Part shown: piece by piece, positions 32,573 through 39,960 of the stretch
Position numbering within the stretch: the first letter of the stretch is position 1
How the letters are laid out: each line of letters opens with the position of its first letter
DNA from: Nocardia carnea
GTDB lineage: Bacteria > Actinomycetota > Actinomycetes > Mycobacteriales > Mycobacteriaceae
NCBI RefSeq assembly: GCF_029869215.1
Contig: NZ_JARWPM010000115.1
Coordinates: 1-39,960, forward strand
Direction of reading: 5' to 3'
DNA length: 39,960 bases
The notes under the pieces: generated by a model
The model's database searches: none
Seen by the model: only the letters and a program-made list of their open reading frames with translations
Told to the model about the DNA's origin: nothing
Made by a program: the position numbers and the translations under genes

Positions 32573-34530
32573 GCGACGCGTGCGGCTGCGGCCACGACGA
32601 ACCCACCGGAGACGGTGAAGAGGAACGGGAACCCGAAAAGCTCTGGGAAGTCAGCGAACTGCGCGCCGCCGCGGTCGCCGGGGTGCTGCTGGTCGCGGCA
32701 CTGATCGTCGGCTGGACCGGCGGGCCACGCCCCGTGGAATTGGGCTTGGAGATCGCCGCACTGCTGGTCGGCGCCTACACCTTCGTCCCGTCCACGCTGA
32801 AACGCCTGGCGAAGGGCAAGATCGGTGTCGGCACTCTGATGACGATCGCCGCGATCGGCGCGGTGATCCTCGGCGAGGTCGGCGAAGCCGCGATGCTGGC
32901 GTTCCTGTTCTCCATCAGCGAAGGCCTCGAGGAGTACGCGGTCGCCCGCACCCGACGCGGGTTGCGCGCCCTGCTGAACCTGGTCCCTGACCGAGCCACT
33001 GTGCTGCGCGACGGCACCGAAACCGTGATCAGCCCGGCGGAGCTGCGGGTGGGGGACCGGATGCTGGTTCGCCCGGGTGAGCGGGTCGCCACCGACGGTG
33101 TGATCGTCGACGGCCGCAGCGCGCTAGATGTTTCGGCGATCACCGGCGAATCGGTCCCGGTGGAAGCCGGACCGGGGGCGGAGGTGTTCGCGGGGTCGAT
33201 CAACGGCACCGGCGTACTGACCGTCGAGGTCACCACGACCGCTGAGGACAACTCTTTGGCGCGGATCGTGCGGATCGTGGAAGCCGAGCAGGCCCGCAAG
33301 GGCGATGCCCAACGCTTGGCGGACAAGATCGCCAAACCGCTGGTCCCGGGCATCATGATCGCGGCCGCCGCGATCGCGGTGATCGGGGCGATCTTCGGGG
33401 ATCCGGTCACCTGGATCGAACGTGCCCTGGTGGTGTTGGTGGCGGCTTCGCCGTGTGCGCTGGCGATCTCGGTGCCGGTCACCGTCGTGGCCGCGATCGG
33501 TGCGGCGAGCAAGCTGGGTGTGCTGGTCAAGGGTGGTGCCGCGCTCGAGGCGATGGGTCGGGTCCGTGAGGTCGCCCTCGACAAGACCGGCACGCTGACC
33601 GCGAACAAGCCCGCTGTCGTCGAAGTCTCGGCTGTCACCGGTGTAGAGCAGGCAACAGTGCTCGGTGTCGCCGCGGCGCTGGAATCGCGCAGTGAACATC
33701 CCCTCGCTCGCGCCATCCTCGCCGCCGTCGACACCTTCACTCCTGCCACCGGCGTCGAGGCCGTCACCGGCGCCGGATTGGCCGGCATGGTCGACGGGCG
33801 TCCGGCCCGGCTGGGTCGTCCGGGCTGGATCGAACCGGGTGTGCTGGGCGCCGATGTGGAGCGGATGCAGCACGCGGGGGCGACTGCGGTGCTGATCGAA
33901 CTCGACGGCCAGGTGATCGGTGCGATCGCCGTGCGCGACGAACTGCGGCCCGAGGCGGGTGAGGTCATCGATCGGTTGCACGCCTTGGGTATTCGCGTGT
34001 CGATGCTCACCGGCGACAACGCGCGTACTGCCGCCGCGCTGGCCGCTGAGGCCGGGATCGAGGACGTGCACGCGGACCTGCGCCCGGAGGATAAGGCCCG
34101 CATCGTGGGCGAACTGCGCACCGACCGGTTCACCGCGATGGTCGGCGACGGTGTCAACGACGCCCCCGCCCTGGCCACCGCAGACCTCGGTGTGGCGATG
34201 GGTGCGATGGGGACCGACGTCGCCATCGAAACCGCCGATGTGGCATTGATGGGTGAAGACCTGCGACACCTGCCGCGCGCGCTCGAGCACGCCCGCCGCG
34301 CCCGCCGGATCATGTTGCAGAACGTCGGTTTGTCGCTGGGGTTGATCACGATCCTGATCCCGCTGGCCCTGTTCGGCGTCCTCGGGTTGGCGGCGGTGGT
34401 GCTGGTCCACGAACTCGCCGAGATCGTCGTCATCGCCAATGGTGTCCGCGCCGGCCGCACCAAACCCCTGGCCGCGGCGCCCGGCTTGGTGGCGAAGCCC
34501 GCTCCGGTACTGACCGGAGCCTCCGCGTGA
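32569..34530 (+). CDS. P1B-type heavy-metal efflux ATPase, Cd/Zn/Pb-like
   Basis: The 653-residue protein lacks an HMA domain but has a Cys cluster at the N-terminus (ACGCGH). P-ATPase motifs are in order: ITGESVPVEAG, membrane metal site ASPCALAIS (SPC 294-296), phosphorylation DKTGT at D338, SEHPLA (HP), MLTGDN, MVGDGVNDAPAL. The SPC motif with the linked CmtR-like sensor supports Cd(II)/Zn(II)/Pb(II) export, though Cu(I) cannot be fully excluded. It is translationally coupled to the sensor upstream and to lspA downstream by GTGA. Confidence 0.92.
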   Translation: MSDACGCGHDEPTGDGEEEREPEKLWEVSELRAAAVAGVLLVAALIVGWTGGPRPVELGLEIAALLVGAYTFVPSTLKRLAKGKIGVGTLMTIAAIGAVILGEVGEAAMLAFLFSISEGLEEYAVARTRRGLRALLNLVPDRATVLRDGTETVISPAELRVGDRMLVRPGERVATDGVIVDGRSALDVSAITGESVPVEAGPGAEVFAGSINGTGVLTVEVTTTAEDNSLARIVRIVEAEQARKGDAQRLADKIAKPLVPGIMIAAAAIAVIGAIFGDPVTWIERALVVLVAASPCALAISVPVTVVAAIGAASKLGVLVKGGAALEAMGRVREVALDKTGTLTANKPAVVEVSAVTGVEQATVLGVAAALESRSEHPLARAILAAVDTFTPATGVEAVTGAGLAGMVDGRPARLGRPGWIEPGVLGADVERMQHAGATAVLIELDGQVIGAIAVRDELRPEAGEVIDRLHALGIRVSMLTGDNARTAAALAAEAGIEDVHADLRPEDKARIVGELRTDRFTAMVGDGVNDAPALATADLGVAMGAMGTDVAIETADVALMGEDLRHLPRALEHARRARRIMLQNVGLSLGLITILIPLALFGVLGLAAVVLVHELAEIVVIANGVRAGRTKPLAAAPGLVAKPAPVLTGASA

Positions 34531-35057
34531 TCGCCACCGTGTCGTCTGCTTCCCCCGTTTCGCGGTGGGGGCGGCGGCTGCGGTGGGCCGCCGCCGCGGC
34601 CGCACTCGCCGGGATCGACCTGGCGCTCAAAGTGTGGGCGCAGATCGCGCTGGACGGGTCGCCGATCGAGGCGGGGCCGGTGGATCTACGGTTGGCGTTC
34701 AATCCCGGCGCCGCGTTCTCGATCGCCGCCGACGCACCGAGCTGGGTGATGCTGTCGGTCACCACGCTGATCACCACCGCGGTCGCGGTCGGCGGATGGG
34801 TTGTGGCGCCGCGCGCGAACCTGCTCACCCGGGTCGCGCTCGCCGCAATCCTGGGCGGTGCCGTCGCCAATGTCATCGACCGGGCCCCCGACGGGTTGGT
34901 CACCGATTACCTGCATACCGGCTGGTGGCCGACCTTCAACCTCGCCGACACCTTCATCGTGCTCGGTGCGATCGCCCTCATCATCCCCACCCTGATCGGA
35001 AACTCCGATGAGCGAGAACAACTCTCACCCGATCACCACACCGACAATCGGGACTGA
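34527..35057 (+). CDS. lspA: Signal peptidase II LspA (accessory copy)
   Basis: Four membrane helices and the family motifs: LRLAFNPGAAFSIAADAP, GGAVANVIDRAPDGLVTDYL and WPTFNLADTFIVLG, with catalytic Asp127 and Asp141. It cleaves lipoprotein signal peptides. Its position inside the metal operon, overlapping the ATPase stop (GTGA), mirrors lspA-like genes linked to efflux ATPases in other resistance islands. The housekeeping lspA is presumably elsewhere. The gene overlaps the MFS start by 50 bases, so all four genes form one transcript. Confidence 0.9.
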   Translation: MIATVSSASPVSRWGRRLRWAAAAAALAGIDLALKVWAQIALDGSPIEAGPVDLRLAFNPGAAFSIAADAPSWVMLSVTTLITTAVAVGGWVVAPRANLLTRVALAAILGGAVANVIDRAPDGLVTDYLHTGWWPTFNLADTFIVLGAIALIIPTLIGNSDEREQLSPDHHTDNRD

Positions 35058-36585
35058 ACCGAGCCCATCGCGTCGGTGGGCAGGGTTGGCGGCGCTGGTC
35101 GTCGCTCTGCTCACCGTGGGGCTGGACCTGATGGTCCTCAACGTCGCCCTGCCGACCCTGGCCCAAGACCTGGGCGCGAGCACCACCCAGCTGCAGTGGA
35201 TCGTCAACGCCTACACCCTGGTCTTCGCCGCGCTGATGCTGCCCGCCGGTGGCTTCGGCGACCGCTACGGCCGCAAACGGCTGCTGCTGGCAGGTCTGGT
35301 CGCCTTCGTCGCCGCCTCGGCATGGGCCGCCTACAGCGGGTCCACCGGTTCGCTGATCGCCGCCCGCGCGGTCATGGGCATCGGAGCCGCGATCATCGTC
35401 CCACTCTCACTCGGGATCCTGCCGACCCTGTTCCCACCTGAGCAGCGCCGCCGCGCGATCGCGGTGTGGGTCGGCGCCCTCGGCGTCGGCCTGCCACTGG
35501 GCCCGATCGTCGGAGGCTGGCTTTTGCAGCACTTCTGGTGGGGCTCGGTGTTTCTCATCAATGTCCCGGTAGGCGTCGCCGCTGTGGCCGCCTGCGTTGT
35601 GCTGCTGCCCGAGTCGGCCGATCCGGACACGCCGCCGCTGGATTGGCTCGGAATCATCACCGCGGTCTCCGGTACGGCGGCGGTGGTGTTCGCTGTCATC
35701 CAGGCCCCCGAGTACGGGTGGACCGACCCGGTCGTGCTGGCCACTCTCGCAGCCGGTGTGGTGCTGACCGTGGGGTTCCTGATGTGGGAACGGCGGACCC
35801 GCCACCCTCTGGTCGATCTGGCACTGTTCACCAATCCCGCATTCGCCTGGCCCACCCTGGCCGCCACTGCGGGCACCTTCACCCTCGTCGGAGTGCTCTT
35901 CGTGCTGCCGCAATATCTGCAGATCCTGCGCCACCACGACGCCTTCGGCACCGGACTGCGGCTCGTTCCGTTGGTGCTGGCGATCATCATCGCCGCGGCC
36001 GCTGTCGACAAGATCGTCACCCGCGTCGGCGCGAAAGTCCCGATCGTCACCGGAATGGTAATCGCCTCAGCCGGTTTCGTGCTCGCGTCCCGTATCACCG
36101 TCGACTCCGGCTACGGCTTCGTCGCGGTGTGCCTCGCGGTTATCGGCCTGGGCGCCGGGCTGGCGTTGGCACCGGCGGTCGACGCGGTCATGGCCACCCT
36201 GCCCGAACACCGCAGCGCCGCAGGGGCTGGGTTGCTGATGGCCATTCGACAGGTCGGGGCCGCGTTCAGCGTCGCCGTCCTGGGCACCCTGCTCACCGTC
36301 GCCTACACCCGCGACCTCGACCCCCACCTGAGCGGGCTGCCCGAACCGGCGACGAGCGCGGCACGCGACAACATCGCCGGAGCGCAACTGGTCGCAGCCC
36401 GGCTTCCTGACCCCGCGGGTGCCGATCTGGCCGCCACCAGTGCACACGCCTACACCGAAGCCATGTCCGCGGTGTTCCTGGCCAGCGCCGCCGTCAGCGC
36501 ACTACTCGCCGCGGCCATCGCCGCCAAACTCCCCAAACAGACAGCATCGCCGGTGCGAGCATCGCCGGCTCCCAACCCGCGATGA
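35008..36585 (+). CDS. DHA2-type MFS efflux transporter (14-helix)
   Basis: The 525-residue protein starts with VVALLTVGLDLMVLNVALPT, carries motif A GGFGDRYGRKRLLLAGL and motif C LGVGLPLGPIVGGWLLQHFW, and has about 14 membrane helices ending with a C-terminal helix (VFLASAAVSALLAAAIAAKL). This is the EmrB/QacA-like DHA2 group of drug/proton antiporters. ATG 35008 lies inside the lspA 3' end, so expression follows the metal operon. Substrate unknown. Confidence 0.9.
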   Translation: MSENNSHPITTPTIGTEPSPSRRWAGLAALVVALLTVGLDLMVLNVALPTLAQDLGASTTQLQWIVNAYTLVFAALMLPAGGFGDRYGRKRLLLAGLVAFVAASAWAAYSGSTGSLIAARAVMGIGAAIIVPLSLGILPTLFPPEQRRRAIAVWVGALGVGLPLGPIVGGWLLQHFWWGSVFLINVPVGVAAVAACVVLLPESADPDTPPLDWLGIITAVSGTAAVVFAVIQAPEYGWTDPVVLATLAAGVVLTVGFLMWERRTRHPLVDLALFTNPAFAWPTLAATAGTFTLVGVLFVLPQYLQILRHHDAFGTGLRLVPLVLAIIIAAAAVDKIVTRVGAKVPIVTGMVIASAGFVLASRITVDSGYGFVAVCLAVIGLGAGLALAPAVDAVMATLPEHRSAAGAGLLMAIRQVGAAFSVAVLGTLLTVAYTRDLDPHLSGLPEPATSAARDNIAGAQLVAARLPDPAGADLAATSAHAYTEAMSAVFLASAAVSALLAAAIAAKLPKQTASPVRASPAPNPR

Positions 36586-36675
36586 GGTAGACAGTCGGTA
36601 GCGAGCCGCGAGGGTGCAGCCCGACCGCGCACGTCCGCAATCAGTGTGTCCTCCCCGAGAAAGGCATCCACCGGT

Positions 36676-37266
36676 ATGGTTACTGCGATCTTGCAGGCGA
36701 CCGGACTCTTCCTGGTGACCAACATCGACGACATCATCGTGTTGTCACTGTTTTTCGCCCGTGGCGCGGGAACTCGCGGAACCACCCTCGCCATCGCAAC
36801 GGGACAGTATCTCGGGTTCGGCGCGATCCTCGTCGCGTCCGTCCTCGTCGCGCTCGGTGTGACCGCGTTGCTGCCGGAACAAGCTATCGCCTACTTCGGG
36901 CTGATTCCGCTGCTACTGGGTCTGCTCGCCGCATGGAGAGCGTGGCGAGACCACGGTGATGACGATGAACGGGTCGAGGGCAAGAAGGTAGCCGTGTGGA
37001 CGGTGGCCGCGGTGACCTTCGCCAACGGAGGCGACAACATCGGCGTCTACGTCCCTGTCTTCGCGACCGTGGGAACGGCGGCGATCATGGCCTACTCGGT
37101 CGTGTTCTTGCTGTTGGTCGGAGTTTTGGTGCTCGCCGCGAAGTTTCTCACCACCCGCAAGGGCATTGCTGAGATCTTGGAGCGGTGGGAACACATCCTC
37201 TTTCCCCTCGTTCTGGTCGTTCTCGGAATTGTCATCCTCGTCAGTGGCGGTGCGTTCGGCCTGTGA
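36676..37266 (+). CDS. cadD: CadD-family cadmium resistance transporter
   Basis: The 196-residue, five-to-six-helix protein begins MVTAILQATGLFLVTNIDDI IVLSLFFARG, with the acidic TNIDD motif in the first helix, and has a second acidic intramembrane segment FANGGDNIGVYVPVFATVGT: the duplicated CadD/LysE-like plan. CadD proteins export or sequester Cd(II). GAGAAAGG lies upstream of ATG 36676. It follows the MFS gene after 90 bases and may extend the same operon or be driven separately. Confidence 0.87.
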   Translation: MVTAILQATGLFLVTNIDDIIVLSLFFARGAGTRGTTLAIATGQYLGFGAILVASVLVALGVTALLPEQAIAYFGLIPLLLGLLAAWRAWRDHGDDDERVEGKKVAVWTVAAVTFANGGDNIGVYVPVFATVGTAAIMAYSVVFLLLVGVLVLAAKFLTTRKGIAEILERWEHILFPLVLVVLGIVILVSGGAFGL

Positions 37267-37339
37267 TCGCGCACCGCCCTGCTTACACAACGAAGGAAGG
37301 ACGCGAGCTGACCTGTCTGTACCCTCGATCGCGTTGTCA

Positions 37340-38131
37340 ATGGCTGTCCGGGAACAACCGCACACGGCGCGTGTCGAGGTGAGCGCTCCCGAGCACCGAT
37401 GGTCCGGAGGGGTTTCGTTGGCTCCCGGGCTCATGACCTTCACCGGCGAGATCGGCGACGCACCCGCCCACGCCCACGCGGCCGTGCAGGTGCTCTTTGT
37501 CGCGCGCGGGCGACTGACCCTCTCCGACGCGACCGGACATACCGCACCCGCCCTCGCCGCGATCATCCCACCCGGTGTGGTCCACCAGGTCCGTACCGAA
37601 CCCGGCACGAGCGGATTCCTCGCGTTCCTCGATCCCGACAGCGTCACCGCCCACGCAGCACTGGCCCGACTGGCCGGGCAGCCGCGCCACGCAGTCACGA
37701 GCTGGGTCAGCGTCGCCGCGCCCGCACGGGCGTCGCCGGTCGGCGGCCCGGTCTCCGGATCCGTGCGCCGGTCCTCGCATCCGGTCGTGGCCGAGGCGCT
37801 GCGCCGGGCAACCTGCTGGGCGGGAGGGCCACCCTCGCTGGGCGAACTCGCCGCCGACATCGGGTTCTCGGCGAGCCGCCTCTCCCACCTATTCACCGCC
37901 CAGGTCGGGTTGCCGTATGTGGCGTGGCGGCGGTGGGTGCGCCTGCAGCTCGGATTCGCTGTCGTGCGTGAAGGCGGTTCCCTCACCGAAGCCGCGCACA
38001 CAGCAGGCTTCGCCGACAGCGCCCACCTCACTCGCACCTGCCGCGACCTGATCGGTATCTCTCCGACCGAAGCCCTCGTCGCCACCGGATGGCGGCCACC
38101 ACCACCACGCGAGCGAGCCACCACCGAATAA
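37340..38131 (+). CDS. AraC-family regulator with N-terminal cupin
   Basis: The N-terminal half is an AraC-ligand cupin (GEIGDAPAHAHAAVQVLFVA, LAAIIPPGVVHQVRTEPG). The C-terminal half has two HTH motifs: LGELAADIGFSASRLSHLFT (first) and SLTEAAHTAGFADSAHLTRT CRDLIGISPTEAL (second). The His-rich cupin face (HAHAAV, HQV) could bind a metal or small ligand. ATG 37340 is used without a strong ribosome site. It lies 73 bases after cadD on the same strand. A link to cadD control is inference. Confidence 0.87.
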   Translation: MAVREQPHTARVEVSAPEHRWSGGVSLAPGLMTFTGEIGDAPAHAHAAVQVLFVARGRLTLSDATGHTAPALAAIIPPGVVHQVRTEPGTSGFLAFLDPDSVTAHAALARLAGQPRHAVTSWVSVAAPARASPVGGPVSGSVRRSSHPVVAEALRRATCWAGGPPSLGELAADIGFSASRLSHLFTAQVGLPYVAWRRWVRLQLGFAVVREGGSLTEAAHTAGFADSAHLTRTCRDLIGISPTEALVATGWRPPPPRERATTE

Positions 38132-38156
38132 CGCTGCACGCAGCGCGCGAGCTACC

Positions 38157-39878
38157 TCACTGCCCGGCCACCGGCACCTCGCCGGGCCCAGCTTCTGGAG
38201 TAACAGGCAGCACCGGAGACGGTACCTGTGCAGCTTCCGCCGGAACCGGAACCGGTGCTGGTGCTGGTGCTGGTGAAGTGTCTGCTGGTGCAGGCGCCGG
38301 AGAGGCCGGCGGCCTCGGATGATCGGGATCTGGCTGGGGCAGCCCCAGTGCGGTGACGTCACCGGTCGCCTCGTTGAGCACCAACGACCCGCGACCGAAA
38401 TCGACCCGCACACCACCAGGGACCGGGTACTCGTTGCTGCGCGGCGTGCCCAGCAGGCCGTTGTCCCCGCCGAGCTGGGCGAACCGTTGCCCGATGCGCC
38501 CGGCCACTTCATAGACCTGACCGTCGGGGGCTTGGAACAGGTAACCGTTGACGAATCTGGCGTACTGCCCGCCCTCGGCGGTGGGTACCGGCTCCGAGGC
38601 CGCCAACCCCAGCCTTCCCTGCGGCCCACCGGCATCAACCCAATGCCGAGCCAACACATTGCGGTCGACCAGATCCAACAGTTTGCCCGTCAACGCCACC
38701 AACGCCGACATATCGGCGTCAGCATCAGGATCGGGTTGCGCGGGAACCGGTGCCGAATCATGCCCGCCCGGCACCTGTTTCGGCCCTGCACCCGAGCTCA
38801 CACCCGCAGCGATCGAACGGATACGGTCCATCAGCGCATAGGCGGCGTCCCCGGCGCATGTGGTGTTACCGACATCGCGATGAGAGAACACCACCGGCAA
38901 CTGCACCTGTTCACCCTCGCCATACGGAGTGAACTCGGTGCCCTCGGAGATCATCGTGGTGGTCCCTCGAGGATCCAAACCCGCGACACGAGCGCGCCAT
39001 CCGATGAACTGACCCATCGCGGTGATCGCCACCTGGGTCGGTTCCTCGGATTCGTGATTACCCATGAACGCCACTCCAGCGGTGTTTTCGTTGAAACCAC
39101 CGGTGTGCGCGCCCTGCACAGGCCGGTCCAAACCGCCGAAATGGCCTTCGAAGATCTGGCCGTATTTGTCCACCAGCGCGTGGTAACCGATATCGCACCA
39201 GCCCAACGTTTCGGCGTGGTAGGTGTAGATGCCGCGCATGATCGCCGCGGACTCGGCCTTGCTGTAGTCGTTGCGGCCCGCGGTGTGATGCACTACGACC
39301 CCGCCCAGGCCGTCGTCGTAGGTCGGATCTTCACACCGCATCGATTCATCGGCGCCCCATTGCGCGCGGCTGATCACCCGGGGCCCGCCACCAGCCAGCG
39401 GAGCCGCGATCGCCGACAGGTTCTCTTCACCAGGGCCGGGATCGAGCAACACCGCGCTCATCTCCGGGACTGCGAGCCCGAAATGGTCCGGGCCCGCGAC
39501 CGGGGTCGGTCCCCGTGATCCGGGCTCGGCCGTGTCGGTGGGCTTGCGCGTGCTCAGGATTTGCACCGCGTCGGTGTCACCGACATAGACCGGCTCACTA
39601 CCCTGTATGCGGCCCGAACCGGGGCGACGAGCCGAGACACTGTCGTCGGTCCCGGCCTCGAACCACGGACCCCAGGAACCGTCGAGTTGGCGGGCCCGCA
39701 CCATCGCGGTGACACCCGCGAGATCCGGCGCGGTCAACCCGACCATGCTGAAACGGCTCCCGTTGGTGAGCTCAGTGACCTGAACCCCGACCCGATCCGC
39801 CAACTGCTCGGGCACCACACCCGGATCCAACGCCGGAGTCCGCGCCGCAATACGGGCGGCCCCCCCCGCGGGAACCAA
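38157..39878 (-). CDS. PGRP-type N-acetylmuramoyl-L-alanine amidase with LGFP repeats, 5' end damaged
   Basis: An N-terminal beta domain is followed by the amidase_2/PGRP domain: VISRAQWGADESMRCEDPTY, GGVVVHHTAGRNDYSKAESA with a zinc His, IGYHALVDKYGQIFEGHFGG and the second zinc site VFSHRDVGNTTCAGDAAYAL. LGFP-type repeats follow (WVDAGGPQGRLGLAASEPVP, IGQRFAQLGGDNGLLGTPRS), then a Pro/Ala-rich tail. It hydrolyses or binds cell-wall peptidoglycan, and LGFP repeats attach to the mycolyl-arabinogalactan wall. The signal peptide and true start lie in the homopolymer zone at 39855-39960. Convergent with the AraC gene. Confidence 0.87.
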   Translation of the reverse strand: MVPAGGAARIAARTPALDPGVVPEQLADRVGVQVTELTNGSRFSMVGLTAPDLAGVTAMVRARQLDGSWGPWFEAGTDDSVSARRPGSGRIQGSEPVYVGDTDAVQILSTRKPTDTAEPGSRGPTPVAGPDHFGLAVPEMSAVLLDPGPGEENLSAIAAPLAGGGPRVISRAQWGADESMRCEDPTYDDGLGGVVVHHTAGRNDYSKAESAAIMRGIYTYHAETLGWCDIGYHALVDKYGQIFEGHFGGLDRPVQGAHTGGFNENTAGVAFMGNHESEEPTQVAITAMGQFIGWRARVAGLDPRGTTTMISEGTEFTPYGEGEQVQLPVVFSHRDVGNTTCAGDAAYALMDRIRSIAAGVSSGAGPKQVPGGHDSAPVPAQPDPDADADMSALVALTGKLLDLVDRNVLARHWVDAGGPQGRLGLAASEPVPTAEGGQYARFVNGYLFQAPDGQVYEVAGRIGQRFAQLGGDNGLLGTPRSNEYPVPGGVRVDFGRGSLVLNEATGDVTALGLPQPDPDHPRPPASPAPAPADTSPAPAPAPVPVPAEAAQVPSPVLPVTPEAGPGEVPVAGQ

Positions 39879-39960
39879 CCCCCAAGGCCCCCCCCCGGGA
39901 CCCCCCGGCCCCCGCGGGGGGGCCGGGGCCCCCCCCCCAAACCCCCCCCTAACGGGGTGG
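39855..39960. other. C/G homopolymer zone at window end, probable artefact
   Basis: Runs of C and G alternate from about 39858 to the end and cover the expected signal peptide and start of the amidase gene. Same texture as the other three tracts. Confidence 0.7.

Overview
The window is high-GC DNA with GTG starts, dense 4-nt ATGA/GTGA gene overlaps and near-leaderless genes. It carries families typical of mycolic-acid actinobacteria: an Rv1733c-like membrane protein, an LppY/LpqO (DUF1259) lipoprotein, an LGFP-repeat amidase, an ANTAR protein and DUF6671. The best guess is a Nocardia- or Rhodococcus-like member of the Mycobacteriales. The mix of transposons, gene stumps and metal-resistance genes reads as an accessory region (genomic island or large plasmid). 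No replication, partition or transfer gene was found to decide between these.

Layout. 1-7.0 kb (mostly minus strand): the edge of an unknown gene, a decayed winged-helix gene, a small unknown protein, an ANTAR protein and a compact dabB-dabA-PII-like operon for inorganic-carbon accumulation. 7.1-10.5 kb (plus): two paralogous winged-helix genes interleaved with a Sua5/YrdC-type threonylcarbamoyl-AMP synthase and a DUF6671 zinc-ribbon protein. 10.5-12.5 kb: a TerC-like protein, an Rv1733c-like protein and a dead serine recombinase. 12.5-15.1 kb: an IS3-family element with doubled terminal repeats, followed by an nhaA stump, a fetA stump and intact fetB. 15.1-19.2 kb: an OmpR-type two-component pair divergent from two lipoproteins and a DUF378 protein, with a tandem operator array between them. 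19.25-22.9 kb: a Tn3-family transposon whose right inverted repeat ends inside the last codons of mntH. 22.9-26.3 kb: mntH, a broken flavoprotein gene, an unknown gene and a DUF2752 protein. 26.3-29.5 kb: a copper-type locus (HMA chaperone, TauE-cupredoxin fusion, His/Met-rich membrane protein, MerR regulator). 29.8-38.1 kb: an MMPL transporter, a cadmium-type block (ArsR/CmtR-like sensor, P-type ATPase, lspA, DHA2 MFS transporter), cadD and an AraC regulator. 38.2-39.9 kb: an LGFP-repeat PGRP amidase running into damaged sequence.

The most striking observation is at 29.26-29.48 kb. A near-consensus CueR-type promoter (TTGACC, 19-bp spacer with a perfect 9+9 dyad, TTAGCAT) drives a short leader, a perfect AAGGAGGT ribosome site and a 21-residue peptide with 4 Cys and 6 Met (GTG start counted), followed by a strong hairpin. 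It looks like a complete metal-induced unit for a micro-metallopeptide. A second promoter of the same kind, also leftward, lies between merR and the copper genes, so one MerR protein could control both.

Four alternating G/C homopolymer tracts (about 584-680, 8142-8222, 16520-16672 and 39855-39960) do not look like natural sequence. Where they cross genes they break frames, so the frameshifts in the sua5-like and response-regulator genes should be treated as probable sequencing or assembly errors.
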